This document shows positions 41,915-51,000 of a DNA stretch of 64,000 nucleotides, one piece after another. The notes below the pieces were generated by a model. It saw only the letters and a program-made list of their open reading frames with translations, ran no database searches and had not been told where the DNA came from. The position numbers and the translations under genes were made by a program. This DNA is from Micromonospora profundi (GTDB taxonomy: Bacteria; Actinomycetota; Actinomycetes; Mycobacteriales; Micromonosporaceae), in the NCBI RefSeq assembly GCF_011927785.1, contig NZ_JAATJK010000001.1, positions 4,745,001-4,809,000 on the forward strand. Direction: 5' to 3'. How positions within the stretch are numbered: the stretch's first letter is position 1; each line of letters starts with the position of its first letter.

Positions 41915-42832
41915 GTGGTCCGATACAAGTACACGCCCGAGGCGCTCGCCGAGGCAGCCGCCGCCGCGCGCAACATCACGGAGGTGATGCGGCTGCTCGG
42001 CGTACGCGTCAGCGGCGGCTCGCACGCGCACATCAGCCGCCAGCTCAAGCGCTTCGGCATCGACACGTCGCACTTCACCGGCAACACGGGCCTGCGAGGC
42101 GTGCGGCGCACCACATCGTCACAGCTCCTGGTCGAGCTGCCCGAGGGCTCCCGCCGGACGCCGGGGACGCGATTGAAGTGGGCCCTGAGCACACTCGGCG
42201 TGCCCGAGGAGTGCGAAGAGTGCGGGACCGGGCCGGTCTGGCGGGGCGCGCCGCTGACCCTGCACGTCGACCACATCAACGGCGACTTCCTTGACAACCG
42301 GCCACCGAACCTGCGGCTGCTCTGTCCGAACTGTCACAGCCAGACCGCGACCTACGCCGGCCGGGGCAAACGAGCTGACGATCTCACCGTTCCCGTGCGC
42401 GCGGCGGCCGGTGGCGAGGATTCCTCCCCCGAGACGGCCGGTTCCCATCGTCGCCCGACGTCGCGGGCGGAACTCGTCGAGCTGTTCGCCCGGATCGACG
42501 CGCAGCAGATCACGGCCCTGGCAGCGGCCCAGCACCTAGGCTGTCACCCGGCGTCCCTGCACAAAATGCGGCGGGCACTTGAGCAGGAGGGCCTGCTGAC
42601 ACCGCGACTGAATCGCCGCTGGCGTTCGCTGGCACACCGCGACACGGTGATAGAACACGCGCTGGCGAATCCGGACGTCGGGCCGAAACGACTGTCGGAG
42701 ATCCTCCGCGACCTGCCCGACGGACAATGCACGCTGAGTCACGGCTCGATCTCGGCCATCCTCAGAGAGGCTGGGCTCAACACCGTCGAAGCCAGACGCT
42801 TTAGAATCAGCACGTTGGCGGGAGTGGCGTAA
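41915..42832 (+). CDS. HNH endonuclease signature protein with helix-turn-helix segments
   Basis: A 305-residue protein. The N-terminus is a helix-turn-helix-like segment (YTPEALAEAAAAARNITEVMRLLG, GGSHAHISRQLKRFGIDTSHF). The HNH nuclease core is LHVDHINGDFLDNRPPNLRLLCPNCHSQT, with a CxxC zinc site (CEECG) before it. The last 110 residues hold a second helix-turn-helix. The role is unknown; such proteins are common in actinobacteria. The stop codon lies 15 bp inside the tRNA-Leu gene, so the final five codons belong to both, and the tRNA promoter must lie in the coding sequence. Confidence 0.8.
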   Translation: MVRYKYTPEALAEAAAAARNITEVMRLLGVRVSGGSHAHISRQLKRFGIDTSHFTGNTGLRGVRRTTSSQLLVELPEGSRRTPGTRLKWALSTLGVPEECEECGTGPVWRGAPLTLHVDHINGDFLDNRPPNLRLLCPNCHSQTATYAGRGKRADDLTVPVRAAAGGEDSSPETAGSHRRPTSRAELVELFARIDAQQITALAAAQHLGCHPASLHKMRRALEQEGLLTPRLNRRWRSLAHRDTVIEHALANPDVGPKRLSEILRDLPDGQCTLSHGSISAILREAGLNTVEARRFRISTLAGVA

Positions 42833-42903
42833 CGGCAGCCGCGCAGGTCTTAGGAACCTGTATCCGAAAGGATGTGGGGGTTCGAATCCCCTCTCCCGCA
42901 CCA
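42818..42903 (+). tRNA. tRNA-Leu (anticodon TAG)
   Basis: GCGGGAG pairs with CTCCCGC; the anticodon loop is TCTTAGG, with a long variable arm typical of leucine tRNA, T-arm GGGTTCGAATCCC... and encoded CCA. A likely -10 (TTAGAAT, 42801-42807) lies in the upstream HNH gene. Confidence 0.95.
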
Positions 42904-42991
42904 TCTGCCAGCGCGTTCACGGGCTGCGCACGCTGTCGGCCGGGTCACAACCCCGGGCCGATCGTGCGACTGACCAGCCAGGATTGGCGCC

Positions 42992-43519
42992 GTGAGTCTG
43001 CGTTTCGTCCTCGACCCCGACCTGTCCCCACGGCTACGCGACGAGATCGTCGCCCTCTGGGTGGACGTCACAAACGCCGGTGGCGCGGTCGGCTTCGTGC
43101 CGCCGGTCACCGCCACCGACGTCCGTACGATCGCCGACCCGACCTTCGCCGGCATCGCCGACGGGCCGGACCGGCTGCTGGCCGGGTACGACGGCGACCG
43201 ACTCGTGGCGGTGCTTGTCTTCTGCGACAACCGGTTCCCGCTCAAGGCGCACTGGTGCGTGCTGAAGCGGGTGATGGTCCACCCGGACACTCAGGGCACG
43301 GGCTACGGGTCGGCGCTGATGCGTGAGGCCGCGCGGCTGGGGCGGGAGTTGGGCCACGAGGCGCTGCACGTGACGGTGCGTGACGGACTGGGTCTGGACA
43401 GGTTCTACCGCCGTCTCGGTTACCGGGAGATCGGCCGGTTGCCGGGCGCGCTGCGGGTGGCGCCAGGAGACGACCGGGACGAGATCCTCATGTGGCTCGA
43501 CCTGACCCCGACCGACTGA
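42992..43519 (+). CDS. GNAT-family N-acetyltransferase
   Basis: A 175-residue acetyltransferase with the acetyl-CoA site RVMVHPDTQGTGYGSALM (Q/RxxGxG/A form) and C-terminal LDRFYRRLGYREIGRLP. The substrate is unknown. It starts at a GTG 88 bp after tRNA-Leu. Its stop lies inside the first copy of a 20-bp direct repeat. Confidence 0.85.
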   Translation: MSLRFVLDPDLSPRLRDEIVALWVDVTNAGGAVGFVPPVTATDVRTIADPTFAGIADGPDRLLAGYDGDRLVAVLVFCDNRFPLKAHWCVLKRVMVHPDTQGTGYGSALMREAARLGRELGHEALHVTVRDGLGLDRFYRRLGYREIGRLPGALRVAPGDDRDEILMWLDLTPTD

Positions 43520-43586
43520 CCGCTCAGCCACCCCGACCGTCAGTCGGTCAGCCACACCCCGCCCAGCCGACTGACCGCTCAGCCAC
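43512..43586. repeat. 20-bp direct repeats with an inverted copy between convergent genes
   Basis: The 20-bp unit beginning CCGACTGACCGCTC occurs at 43512-43531 and 43567-43586. GTCAGTCGG at 43539-43547 is complementary to the start of each unit, so alternative 9-bp hairpins can form. It spans the stop codons of both convergent genes and probably serves as their terminator. Confidence 0.6.
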
Positions 43587-44589
43587 ACCAGCGGGCGGTG
43601 GGCCTTGTCGGGCGGGTGGAGGGCGTTCCGGCGACCGAGGCGTTCGCCTGCGCCACCTCCGCCGGCCGACGCGCGGGTGTCGGCGTGGCCGCTGGTCGGG
43701 TGGTGGCCGGGCGGGCCGACGCGGGCGGTCGCGCTGTCGCGCGCGCGGTGCCGGGCTCGTACATCCGCACGACGCTGGTCTGCACCTGGCCGGGTGTCAT
43801 TCGGATGCCGGAGACGGTGACCTGGTGTCCGTACACGTCGCTGACCCGCACGCTGAACGGGCCGGGACCGGCACCGGAGGCCAGCAGCCAGTAGTTGTAG
43901 TCCTCCCGGGCGGTCGCCCGCCACGGGCCTGTCGTGCCCTGGCGCACCTCGACGGCGCGCAGCGGGTTGCCGTGGTTGCCGATCCGGATGGCGAACCAGA
44001 ACCGCGACGCGCCTTCCTTGATCCGGAAGGTGAGCGGGCCGGGCAGCGGCGGGTTGACCACGGCACGGTAGGTGATCGGGACGAGGCCCTGGACCGGGTC
44101 GGCGATGCGGGCGAACGCCTCCCGGGAGAGGTCGAGGTGCCCGGTCTCGCACTCCGGGCACTGATCCATGATCAGGACGCGGACGGTGCCCTTCGGGCCG
44201 GTGACGTCGAGGAAGCCGCCGCAGGCGGCACCGGCGGCGTACTCGCTCGGGCCGAGCGCCACGTAGAGCCGGTTGGCTGGGGCGGCCGGGTTCGAGCAGT
44301 TGCCTCCCCCACCGTTGGAGTCGTAGAAGGTCGCTTTGCCGCTGTGGGTGGCGGTGCCGGTGGGTGGTGCGGCGGCGAGGGTCCGGCCGGCGGCGCAGGC
44401 GGGGGTGGAGCCGGAGCGCAGGGCGAGGGTGAGCCCGAGCGCCGCCGCGAGCACTGTGACGCCGGTGGCGACGAGCCAGGGCAGCGGGCCGGGCGTGGAT
44501 GTCGGCGGGTTGTCCGGGGCACGGTCCAGGTCGAGTTCGATGTCGACGTCGGTGCTGCCGACGCCGCCGGGAGCGCTTCCGTCGGTCAC
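43579..44589 (-). CDS. expansin-like membrane-anchored protein (EXLX1-type)
   Basis: A 336-residue protein. An acidic N-terminus precedes one membrane segment (about 37-58), then a double-psi beta-barrel domain (KATFYDSNGGGGNCSNP, GPSEYAAGAACGGFLDV, LIMDQCPECETGHLDLS) with the conserved catalytic-like Asp, then a CBM63-like domain with aromatic residues (ASRFWFAIRIGNHGNP, DYNYWLLAS). Bacterial expansins loosen plant or bacterial cell walls without hydrolysis. A Thr/Pro/Ala-rich tail of about 60 residues follows, which is unusual after CBM63. The GTG start gives MTDGSAPG. It may be membrane-held rather than secreted. Confidence 0.85.
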   Translation of the reverse strand: MTDGSAPGGVGSTDVDIELDLDRAPDNPPTSTPGPLPWLVATGVTVLAAALGLTLALRSGSTPACAAGRTLAAAPPTGTATHSGKATFYDSNGGGGNCSNPAAPANRLYVALGPSEYAAGAACGGFLDVTGPKGTVRVLIMDQCPECETGHLDLSREAFARIADPVQGLVPITYRAVVNPPLPGPLTFRIKEGASRFWFAIRIGNHGNPLRAVEVRQGTTGPWRATAREDYNYWLLASGAGPGPFSVRVSDVYGHQVTVSGIRMTPGQVQTSVVRMYEPGTARATARPPASARPATTRPAATPTPARRPAEVAQANASVAGTPSTRPTRPTARWCG

Positions 44590-44642
44590 GTCGGCGATGC
44601 TGCCGGACCCGCGGGCGGGCGAACAAGCCGGCTAAGCGAAAG

Positions 44643-44975
44643 CTAAGACAGCATCGACGGACGGTGACCGGCGCGTTCCTTCTGGAGGCCGGCGGTCAGC
44701 GTGGCCAGGCTCTGCAACTCGCCCGCCAGGCCCGGCCGGGTCCGCAGGACGTCTTCCAGGCGGGCCCGCCACAGCCCGGTCTCGACCGACGCGCGGGTGC
44801 CGTCGGGGTCGTGCCGGAGTTGGTCGCGGGTCCGTTCGAGCGACTCCTGGCAGGTCGGCCCGAGCAGGTCACCTACCTGAACGCTGAGCCAGTCGAACAG
44901 GTCTCCGTCGCGTGTCGCGCCGACGAGCACCCGGGCCGCTTCCCATGCCACCCGGGGCTGATGCAGGGCCACCAT
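44643..44975 (-). CDS. small protein of unknown function
   Basis: A 110-residue, mainly helical soluble protein (HQPRVAWEAARVLVGATRDGDL, ESLERTRDQLRHDPDGTRASV, RTRPGLAGELQSLATL). I recognise no family. The ATG chosen follows GGAGGTGACGCC, a near-perfect ribosome site; a longer frame with an ATG 27 bp upstream is less likely. It lies between the expansin and MOSC genes, all leftward, with short gaps. Confidence 0.65.
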   Translation of the reverse strand: MVALHQPRVAWEAARVLVGATRDGDLFDWLSVQVGDLLGPTCQESLERTRDQLRHDPDGTRASVETGLWRARLEDVLRTRPGLAGELQSLATLTAGLQKERAGHRPSMLS

Positions 44976-45037
44976 GGCGTCACCTCCAGATTCGACAATC
45001 ATCGATCGGGGCCGCAGGCGCGGCAATACCTGGCCGG

Positions 45038-45856
45038 TCAGGGTTCGATGACGATGGGATCGCCGACGTGCAGGGGGCCGCTGTCGACAGGCACCAGGTG
45101 CAGTCCGAAGAGGAGCTTCTGCCTGATGTTGCGGTGGCGGCCGAGGGTGCGCAGGGGTTCCTTCGTGCGTACCCCGGTTTCCTGGTCTGTGGTGGTGACC
45201 ACGCAGCGGTCGCACGGCCCGGCGGCGCGCAACAGCAGGTCACCGATGCGCAGCGATCGGCCGGCCCAGTCGTCCTCGGCCCACGCCGGCGCTCCGTCGA
45301 CCACCAGGTTGGGCCGGAACCGGGCCATTGGCACCGCCTGCTCGCCGGCCTCGGCGAGCCATCCGTTGAGGGCGTCGAGGGAGGCGGAGTTGGCAAGCAG
45401 CAGCGGGTAGGCGTCGGCGAAGCTGACCTGGTCGCCGGTGTCGTGGTCGCGTTCGTCGACGGCGAGGTGCCGGGCCGGTCGGGCCAGCCAGACGAGCCGG
45501 ACGGGCCGGTGGAGCAGTTCGCCGAGCCAGGCGTCGGCCGCCGGGCCGGCGGGTAGCGCGGGCACCGGGATCTTGCGGTGACGGAAGGTGCGGACCGGTA
45601 CCGGGTCGCCGCCTGTCGGCTCTGGCACGTCGAGGTCGGGCTGCCCGTCGGCGCGCAGCGTCAGGCCGCCTGGGCGCACTGTGGCGCGCAGGCCGACCAG
45701 CCGGGTGGTCTCTCGTTGGGTGACGCCGACGCCGGCGGCGTCGACCACCATCCAGCGCCGGTCGCCGGCCAGGCCCCAGGGCTGCACGAGCGCGCCGTCG
45801 TGGTCGAGGCGGTGACAGCCCTTGACGGGGTACGTGTGGATCGAGGTCAACCGCAC
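45038..45856 (-). CDS. MOSC-domain protein (molybdenum cofactor sulfurase C-terminal-like)
   Basis: A 272-residue protein with the N-terminal MOSC beta-barrel (IHTYPVKGCHRLDHDGALVQPWGLAGDRRWMVVD) and the MOSC core ending AGPCDRCVVTTTDQETG, whose Cys is the conserved candidate persulfide carrier. YcbX- and mARC-like proteins of this type handle molybdenum cofactor in N-hydroxylated base reduction. The GTG start lies 4 bp after the methyltransferase stop. Upstream sequence in the same frame is a shadow of that gene. Confidence 0.88.
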   Translation of the reverse strand: MRLTSIHTYPVKGCHRLDHDGALVQPWGLAGDRRWMVVDAAGVGVTQRETTRLVGLRATVRPGGLTLRADGQPDLDVPEPTGGDPVPVRTFRHRKIPVPALPAGPAADAWLGELLHRPVRLVWLARPARHLAVDERDHDTGDQVSFADAYPLLLANSASLDALNGWLAEAGEQAVPMARFRPNLVVDGAPAWAEDDWAGRSLRIGDLLLRAAGPCDRCVVTTTDQETGVRTKEPLRTLGRHRNIRQKLLFGLHLVPVDSGPLHVGDPIVIEP

Positions 45857-45860
45857 CCGG

Positions 45861-46694
45861 CTACCATGCCACGCCGATGCCGTCGCCGGGGTACCAGTGG
45901 TTGGCGGGGCTCTCCCGGTAGGCGAGGAACCGGCGGCCGGTGCGTTCGGCGTGCTCGGCGAGCACATTGGTGCTTGTGACGTTGTCGGTGAGCAGGATCG
46001 CGCCGGGTGCGAGCTTCGGTTCGATCGCGTCGAACTCGCGCTTCTCGTGGGCGCGGCTGTGGTCGCTGTCGTGCAGGAACAGGTCGACGGGGCGGTCCAG
46101 CGCGCCGATCGAGGCGATCGAGTCGCCGATGACCAGGTCGACGACGTCGGACCAGGGTTCGCTGCGGGCCAGGTAGCCAGCTTCGGGGTTGATGTCCAGC
46201 GAGGTGACGCGGCCCGGGTGGCCCTCCTGGGCGTTGCGCAGCAGGGCGGCGGCCAGCACGCAGGTGCCGAGTCCCTTGTCGACGCCCGTCTCGACGATGT
46301 GCGTGGGGCGGGTGGCTCGGACGATGGCGTACCAGCCGATCCGGCGGGCGTAGCGGACCTGCCGGTCGGCCAGGCCGCGTCGGGCGGCGCCCGCGGTGGT
46401 CCGCTCGATGTGCTGACGCAGCACCTGATCGGACTCGATCTCGCCGAGCCATTCGCGGACCTGAGTGACCGGTCGGTCACAGACCACGCTCACGAACCAG
46501 GCCAGGTGGTTGCGGCTCAGCTTGGTCAACTCGTACGTGTAGTTGTGATGTTCACGGGAGGTGACAAGCCACCGGGCCGAGACGCGCAGCACCTTGGCGT
46601 CGTGGCGGGCGACACGGGCGAGCCGCTTGGGGAACGCGGCGACCGGGGCGAGGGGCGTGCGGGCGATGGCCCGTCGGAGCTTCGTTGCGTCCAC
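45861..46694 (-). CDS. class I SAM-dependent methyltransferase (cephalosporin-hydroxylase/Methyltransf_24-like)
   Basis: A protein of about 277 residues with motif I HIVETGVDKGLGTCVLAAALL, VTSLDINPEAGYL at motif II and DLFLHDSDHSRAHEKREFDA at motif IV, ending LLTDNVTSTNVLAEHA. The substrate is unknown. Its neighbours are a MOSC gene downstream and the divergent LCP gene 119 bp upstream, at the edge of the glycopolymer locus, so a polysaccharide O-methyltransferase is one option. I use a GTG giving VDATKLRR; a GTG nine codons upstream is an alternative. Confidence 0.8.
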   Translation of the reverse strand: MDATKLRRAIARTPLAPVAAFPKRLARVARHDAKVLRVSARWLVTSREHHNYTYELTKLSRNHLAWFVSVVCDRPVTQVREWLGEIESDQVLRQHIERTTAGAARRGLADRQVRYARRIGWYAIVRATRPTHIVETGVDKGLGTCVLAAALLRNAQEGHPGRVTSLDINPEAGYLARSEPWSDVVDLVIGDSIASIGALDRPVDLFLHDSDHSRAHEKREFDAIEPKLAPGAILLTDNVTSTNVLAEHAERTGRRFLAYRESPANHWYPGDGIGVAW

Positions 46695-46813
46695 GGCTGG
46701 TTCATACCAGGTTCGCGCCACCGTGTGTCGGAAAACTATTCAGTCGTCATGCGGACCGCGCTGGCAGTGACAGGGGTACCAGGTCGTAACGCGAAATCAG
46801 TAGCATCGCGCCT

Positions 46814-47896
46814 ATGCAGTATCGCCAGGAGTACGCGGAGCCCGAGACGGAGTTCATCGCGGCGCAGTCACCATCGGAACCCACGACGGAGGCGCCGCCG
46901 AAGCGCCGTCGCCGGTGGCGGAAGGTCGTTCTGATCACCTTCGTGGTCCTGGCGTTGCTCGCCGGCAGCGGCATGGTCGCCGGAGGGCTCTACTTCCGTT
47001 CCATCAATTCGGGGATCGAGCGCGTCGACGCGTTCGGCAACGTGCCCGAGGCCGAACGACCGCAGGTGGCCGAGAAGGCCAAGGGCGCGATGAACATCCT
47101 CATCCTCGGCAGTGACACGCGTGACCCGGAGAACACCGGCGGTTCCCGCACCGACACCATCATCCTCGCGCACCTGCCGAAAGACCGGTCCAGCGCGCAG
47201 CTCATCTCGATTCCCCGGGACACGTGGGTGCCGGTGCCGCGCTCGAAGGAGGGCCGGGGCGGTCGGGACGCGAAGATCAACGCATCGTTCGCGTGGGGTG
47301 GCATTCCGTTGATGGTGCAGACGGTGGAGAAGTTCACAGGCGTACGCATCGACCACGTGACGATGGTGGACTTCGCCGGTTTCAAGGAGATCGTCGACGC
47401 GCTCGGTGGCATCGACATCACTGTGGAGAAGGGGTTCACCTCGACGCACTCGCTGAACCCGGACAGCCGACGGACGTTCAAGGCCGGCACCCAGACGTTC
47501 GACGGCGCGGCCGCGCTCGACTACGCCCGCGAGCGGTACGCCTTCGCGGACGGCGACTTCAGCCGGATCAAGCACCAGCAGCAGGTCATCAAGGCGATCC
47601 TCGACAAGGCGGCCTCCGGTGGCACCTTGGCCAACCCCGGGAAGTTGAACTCGTTCGTCCGGGCCACCGCCAACGCCGTCGCGGTGGACGAGTCGATGTC
47701 GCTGGTGGATCTGGCGATGGAGTTGCGGCACCTGCGCAGCGGCCAGCTCGGCTTCTACACCTGCCCCACAAAGGGCACCGGCATGATGGGCACCGAGAGC
47801 GTGGTGCTCGCCGATGTCGCGAAGGCCCGCACGCTGTTCGACGCGGTACGACGCGACTCGGTCGACGAGATCACCGCAAACCAGCCCAGCTCCTGA
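46814..47896 (+). CDS. LytR-CpsA-Psr (LCP) family glycopolymer ligase
   Basis: A 360-residue type II membrane protein. The cytoplasmic N-terminus is Pro/Arg-rich, a membrane segment spans about 40-62, and the LCP domain carries NILILGSDTRD, RTDTIILAHL, LISIPRDTWV with the polyprenyl-binding Arg, and ALDYARERYAFADGDFSR. LCP enzymes move undecaprenyl-linked glycopolymers onto peptidoglycan. It opens the polysaccharide locus and lies 120 bp before the initiating sugar transferase gene. Confidence 0.92.
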   Translation: MQYRQEYAEPETEFIAAQSPSEPTTEAPPKRRRRWRKVVLITFVVLALLAGSGMVAGGLYFRSINSGIERVDAFGNVPEAERPQVAEKAKGAMNILILGSDTRDPENTGGSRTDTIILAHLPKDRSSAQLISIPRDTWVPVPRSKEGRGGRDAKINASFAWGGIPLMVQTVEKFTGVRIDHVTMVDFAGFKEIVDALGGIDITVEKGFTSTHSLNPDSRRTFKAGTQTFDGAAALDYARERYAFADGDFSRIKHQQQVIKAILDKAASGGTLANPGKLNSFVRATANAVAVDESMSLVDLAMELRHLRSGQLGFYTCPTKGTGMMGTESVVLADVAKARTLFDAVRRDSVDEITANQPSS

Positions 47897-48018
47897 CCGA
47901 CAGGGCGCAGTTGGATTCATCCAAACGGCCCTGTTGACTGATGCGATGTGGTCATATTCTGCCTTCGCCCCGGCAGACATTCGTGTCGCCGTGGCACCAC
48001 GGGGAGGGACACACATTG

Positions 48019-49512
48019 ATGTCGAGCGAATCGACATCGACAAAGCTCGCTGAGAACGCGCCTGAACGCGCGCTCTCGGCGGACCACGTCGACAAACATC
48101 AGGGCCCGACGGCCGTCGACCAGAAACCGGATCTCGATACCACAACGGTCCTGCCGTACGCCAGTTCGCGTACGTCGAAACGCACGAACCCGCTGCGCGC
48201 GTGGATGCTCGCCGTACCGGTCGATCTGGCCGCTCTCCTGGCGCCGCTGCTGGTCAACGACCAACGCTACTGGCGCGGCACCCTGGCCATGGCCTGCGTG
48301 ACCGTGGTGATCTTCGCGGTTGGCGGCCTGTACCGGCCACGGCGGCATCTGAGCATCCTCGACGAGCTGCCGAGCCTGAGCGGGCGCCTGCTGGCCTCCG
48401 CCTCCATCATCGCGATCATCGCCGCGACCCGGCACGACTCCGCCACGTACCTGGCGGGCTTCATGCACGGCGTCGCACTATCCGTCGTGCTCGTCATCCT
48501 GGGTCGGGCACTGACCCGGACCCTCGTCATGACGGCCCGGCGACGGCGCTGGGTGGAGCACAACGCGATAGTGATCGGAGGTGGGCCGATCGGAGTCGAA
48601 CTGGCCCGCCTGCTACGCCGTTACCCCCAGTACGGGCTCCGCTACGTTGGCTGTGTCGACACAGTGCCGCGTGGCGCCGGGATCCAGCTCGCCGGCAGCC
48701 TCGACGACCTGGAGTACCTGGTCCGTCTCCAGCGCTGCGACGTGCTGATCCTCGCGGACCCGGCCAGCTCCGAGTCGACGGTGATGGAGGTGCTCCGCCG
48801 GCCGCTCAGCGCAGCCTGCGACCTGTGGGCCGTTCCCCGGTTGTGGGGCTCCCGCTCGGCAGCGGGTAACCCGGACCACATCGGCGCCATCCCGATCGTG
48901 AAGATCGGCGACACCACGCTCTCCGGCCCGCGGTGGGCGCTCAAGCGCGCGTTCGACGTGGCCTTCGCGTCGCTGTCCCTGGTGGTGCTCAGCCCGGTGA
49001 TGCTGCTCTGCGCCATCGCCGTGCTGCTGGAGAGCGGCGGCCGCGGCGGCATCTTCTTCCACCAGGAGCGGATCGGCAGGCACGGCAATCCCTTCCAGGT
49101 CATCAAGTTCCGGTCGATGCGCCCGGTCAACGAGCACGAGTCGCAGACGAACTGGTCGATCGCCCACGACAAGCGGGTCGGCCCGGTGGGGCGGCTGCTG
49201 CGACGTACCTCCCTGGACGAGCTTCCCCAGTTGTGGAACATCGTGCGCGGTGACATGAGCGTGGTGGGTCCGCGGCCGGAACGTCCGTACTTTGTGGAGA
49301 AGTTCTCGGCGGAATACCCGACGTACGCGATGCGGCACCGGGTGCCCGTGGGTCTCACCGGGCTCGCGCAGGTCAGCGGCCTGCGCGGGGACACGCCGAT
49401 CTCCGACCGCGCCCGGTTCGACAACTACTACATCGAGAACTGGTCGCCCTGGCTGGACGTCAAGGTGCTGCTACGGACCGTGGCGGAGGTGTTCCGGGCC
49501 GGCGGTCGCTGA
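48019..49512 (+). CDS. polyprenyl-phosphate glycosyl-1-phosphate transferase (WcaJ/exopolysaccharide initiator)
   Basis: A 497-residue membrane protein. Four N-terminal membrane segments and a CoA-binding-like Rossmann domain (NAIVIGGGPIGVELARLLRR) lead to a fifth hydrophobic helix and the catalytic domain: RWALKRAFDVAFASLSL, FFHQERIGRHGNPFQVIKFRSM, RTSLDELPQLWNIVRGDMSVVGPRPERP. It attaches the first sugar phosphate to undecaprenyl phosphate at the inner membrane face. The ATG used follows GGGGAGGGA. The open frame begins further left without support. Confidence 0.93.
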   Translation: MSSESTSTKLAENAPERALSADHVDKHQGPTAVDQKPDLDTTTVLPYASSRTSKRTNPLRAWMLAVPVDLAALLAPLLVNDQRYWRGTLAMACVTVVIFAVGGLYRPRRHLSILDELPSLSGRLLASASIIAIIAATRHDSATYLAGFMHGVALSVVLVILGRALTRTLVMTARRRRWVEHNAIVIGGGPIGVELARLLRRYPQYGLRYVGCVDTVPRGAGIQLAGSLDDLEYLVRLQRCDVLILADPASSESTVMEVLRRPLSAACDLWAVPRLWGSRSAAGNPDHIGAIPIVKIGDTTLSGPRWALKRAFDVAFASLSLVVLSPVMLLCAIAVLLESGGRGGIFFHQERIGRHGNPFQVIKFRSMRPVNEHESQTNWSIAHDKRVGPVGRLLRRTSLDELPQLWNIVRGDMSVVGPRPERPYFVEKFSAEYPTYAMRHRVPVGLTGLAQVSGLRGDTPISDRARFDNYYIENWSPWLDVKVLLRTVAEVFRAGGR

Positions 49513-49610
49513 CGAGCGGAACCCCGCCCGGCCGCAGCACCGGCTTCGGACGCGACGGCGTGGCGTGGGATCATCGTCCGTCCACGGTGTCACGGGGAGG
49601 GAACGGACTC

Positions 49611-50993
49611 ATGGCCCACGAGGACAGCGCGGACCGACCGGGTGGTCGGGCTGTCAGCCGTCGCTCGGCGTTGTTCCGGGGCGGTGCTGTCGCTGCGGGC
49701 GTGGGCACTGCGGCTCTGGGCGGTGCGGCGGCCGCCAACGGGCTCTCGTCCCTGGGTGACGGCCGGGTGGTGAACGTCCGCGACCACGGTGCGACGGGCG
49801 ACGGCGCTGCCGACGACACCGACGCGCTCCAGGCTGCGATCGACGCCGTACGCCCCACCGGTGGGATCGTGTTCCTGCCGCCCGGCGTCTACCTGACGCG
49901 GCGTCTGACACTGCGATCCCGGGTGCACCTGCGCGGCTCCGGCGGCGATGCGACAGTCCTGCGGCTGCGGGCGGGCGCGAACTCGGCGATCCTCGAGTCG
50001 GAGGGCTTCGCCCGTCTGACGGGCACCCGCTCCGACGCGGGCATCACCCTGTTCAGCATCCGCGACCTCACCCTCGACGGCAACAAGGAGCAGAACCCTG
50101 CCGGCGGCTACGGGCTGCGGGTGTACGGGTACGGCTACGAGATCACCGAGGTGATCATCTTCAACTGCCGCAACGACGGCATCTTCAGCGAGTGGGGTCC
50201 GACCGCAGCTCTGGCCGCGCCCTCGCACCAGATGGAGGCCCGGCTCACCGCCGTACGGGCACACGACAACGACGGGCACGGCATCGCCTTCCAGGGCCCG
50301 CACGACTCGATGTTCCTCAACTGCGTGGCCTTCGAGAACGCGGGCGCGGGGTTCCGGGTCGCCGGCGACTCGACGGGTACGCAGATGGTGAACTGCCACG
50401 CGTGGGGCATCCGGCAGGACGTGGCGTTCGACCTCGCGGCAACGAGCGTCGGCTGCGTCAACTGCTACGCCGACCTGAACGGCGGTGTGGGCGTACGCAT
50501 CTCGCGCAGCGACTGCCGCTGGGTGGGCGGGTTCGTCCTGGGCTACAACGAGTCGCACCCGAACCCGGAGATCGGCGTGCAGTTCGCGCCCGGAACGCAG
50601 CCGGACGAGCCGTCCGGATGCGTCGTCGACAGCAGGGTCGTCAACTGTGGGACCGCCGCCGTCGACTTCGGCGCCGACCGTGGCCTGTCAAACGTCCGGG
50701 TCAGCATGTTCCAGCCGGGTGCCCTCGCGGACGGCGGCGGCCGCATCGCGGGCACCGGTCGCGGCTGGATCGGCAACCCGGCGTCGTCGACCCAGGTGGA
50801 GATCGTGCAGGGGCTCGGCGACGCCGACCGCAACCTCGTCGTACGTCCCGCGTTCGACCTGCGGTCGCAGCCCACCCCCGACCGTCCGTCGGGTGGGAGC
50901 GTGCGTGTCTTCGCCCGCGAGGTCAACGGCCGGACCCAACTGTGCGCGATCTTTCCGAGCGGCGCCGTCCAGGTCATGGCCACCGAACCCTGA
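49611..50993 (+). CDS. Tat-type exported right-handed beta-helix (pectate lyase superfamily) protein
   Basis: A 460-residue protein. A twin-arginine-like signal (SRRSALFRGGAVAAG) opens it, then VVNVRDHGATGDGAADDTDALQAAI, the pectate-lyase-3/polygalacturonase N-terminal pattern, followed by beta-helix coils with repeated NC/NG turns. It resembles tail-spike and polysaccharide lyase or epimerase proteins. Its position after the sugar-transferase gene suggests that it trims, modifies or cuts the exported polymer. The ATG follows GGGGAGGGAAC. The stop lies 7 bp from the convergent flippase gene. Confidence 0.88.
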   Translation: MAHEDSADRPGGRAVSRRSALFRGGAVAAGVGTAALGGAAAANGLSSLGDGRVVNVRDHGATGDGAADDTDALQAAIDAVRPTGGIVFLPPGVYLTRRLTLRSRVHLRGSGGDATVLRLRAGANSAILESEGFARLTGTRSDAGITLFSIRDLTLDGNKEQNPAGGYGLRVYGYGYEITEVIIFNCRNDGIFSEWGPTAALAAPSHQMEARLTAVRAHDNDGHGIAFQGPHDSMFLNCVAFENAGAGFRVAGDSTGTQMVNCHAWGIRQDVAFDLAATSVGCVNCYADLNGGVGVRISRSDCRWVGGFVLGYNESHPNPEIGVQFAPGTQPDEPSGCVVDSRVVNCGTAAVDFGADRGLSNVRVSMFQPGALADGGGRIAGTGRGWIGNPASSTQVEIVQGLGDADRNLVVRPAFDLRSQPTPDRPSGGSVRVFAREVNGRTQLCAIFPSGAVQVMATEP

Positions 50994-51000
50994 CCGTACG

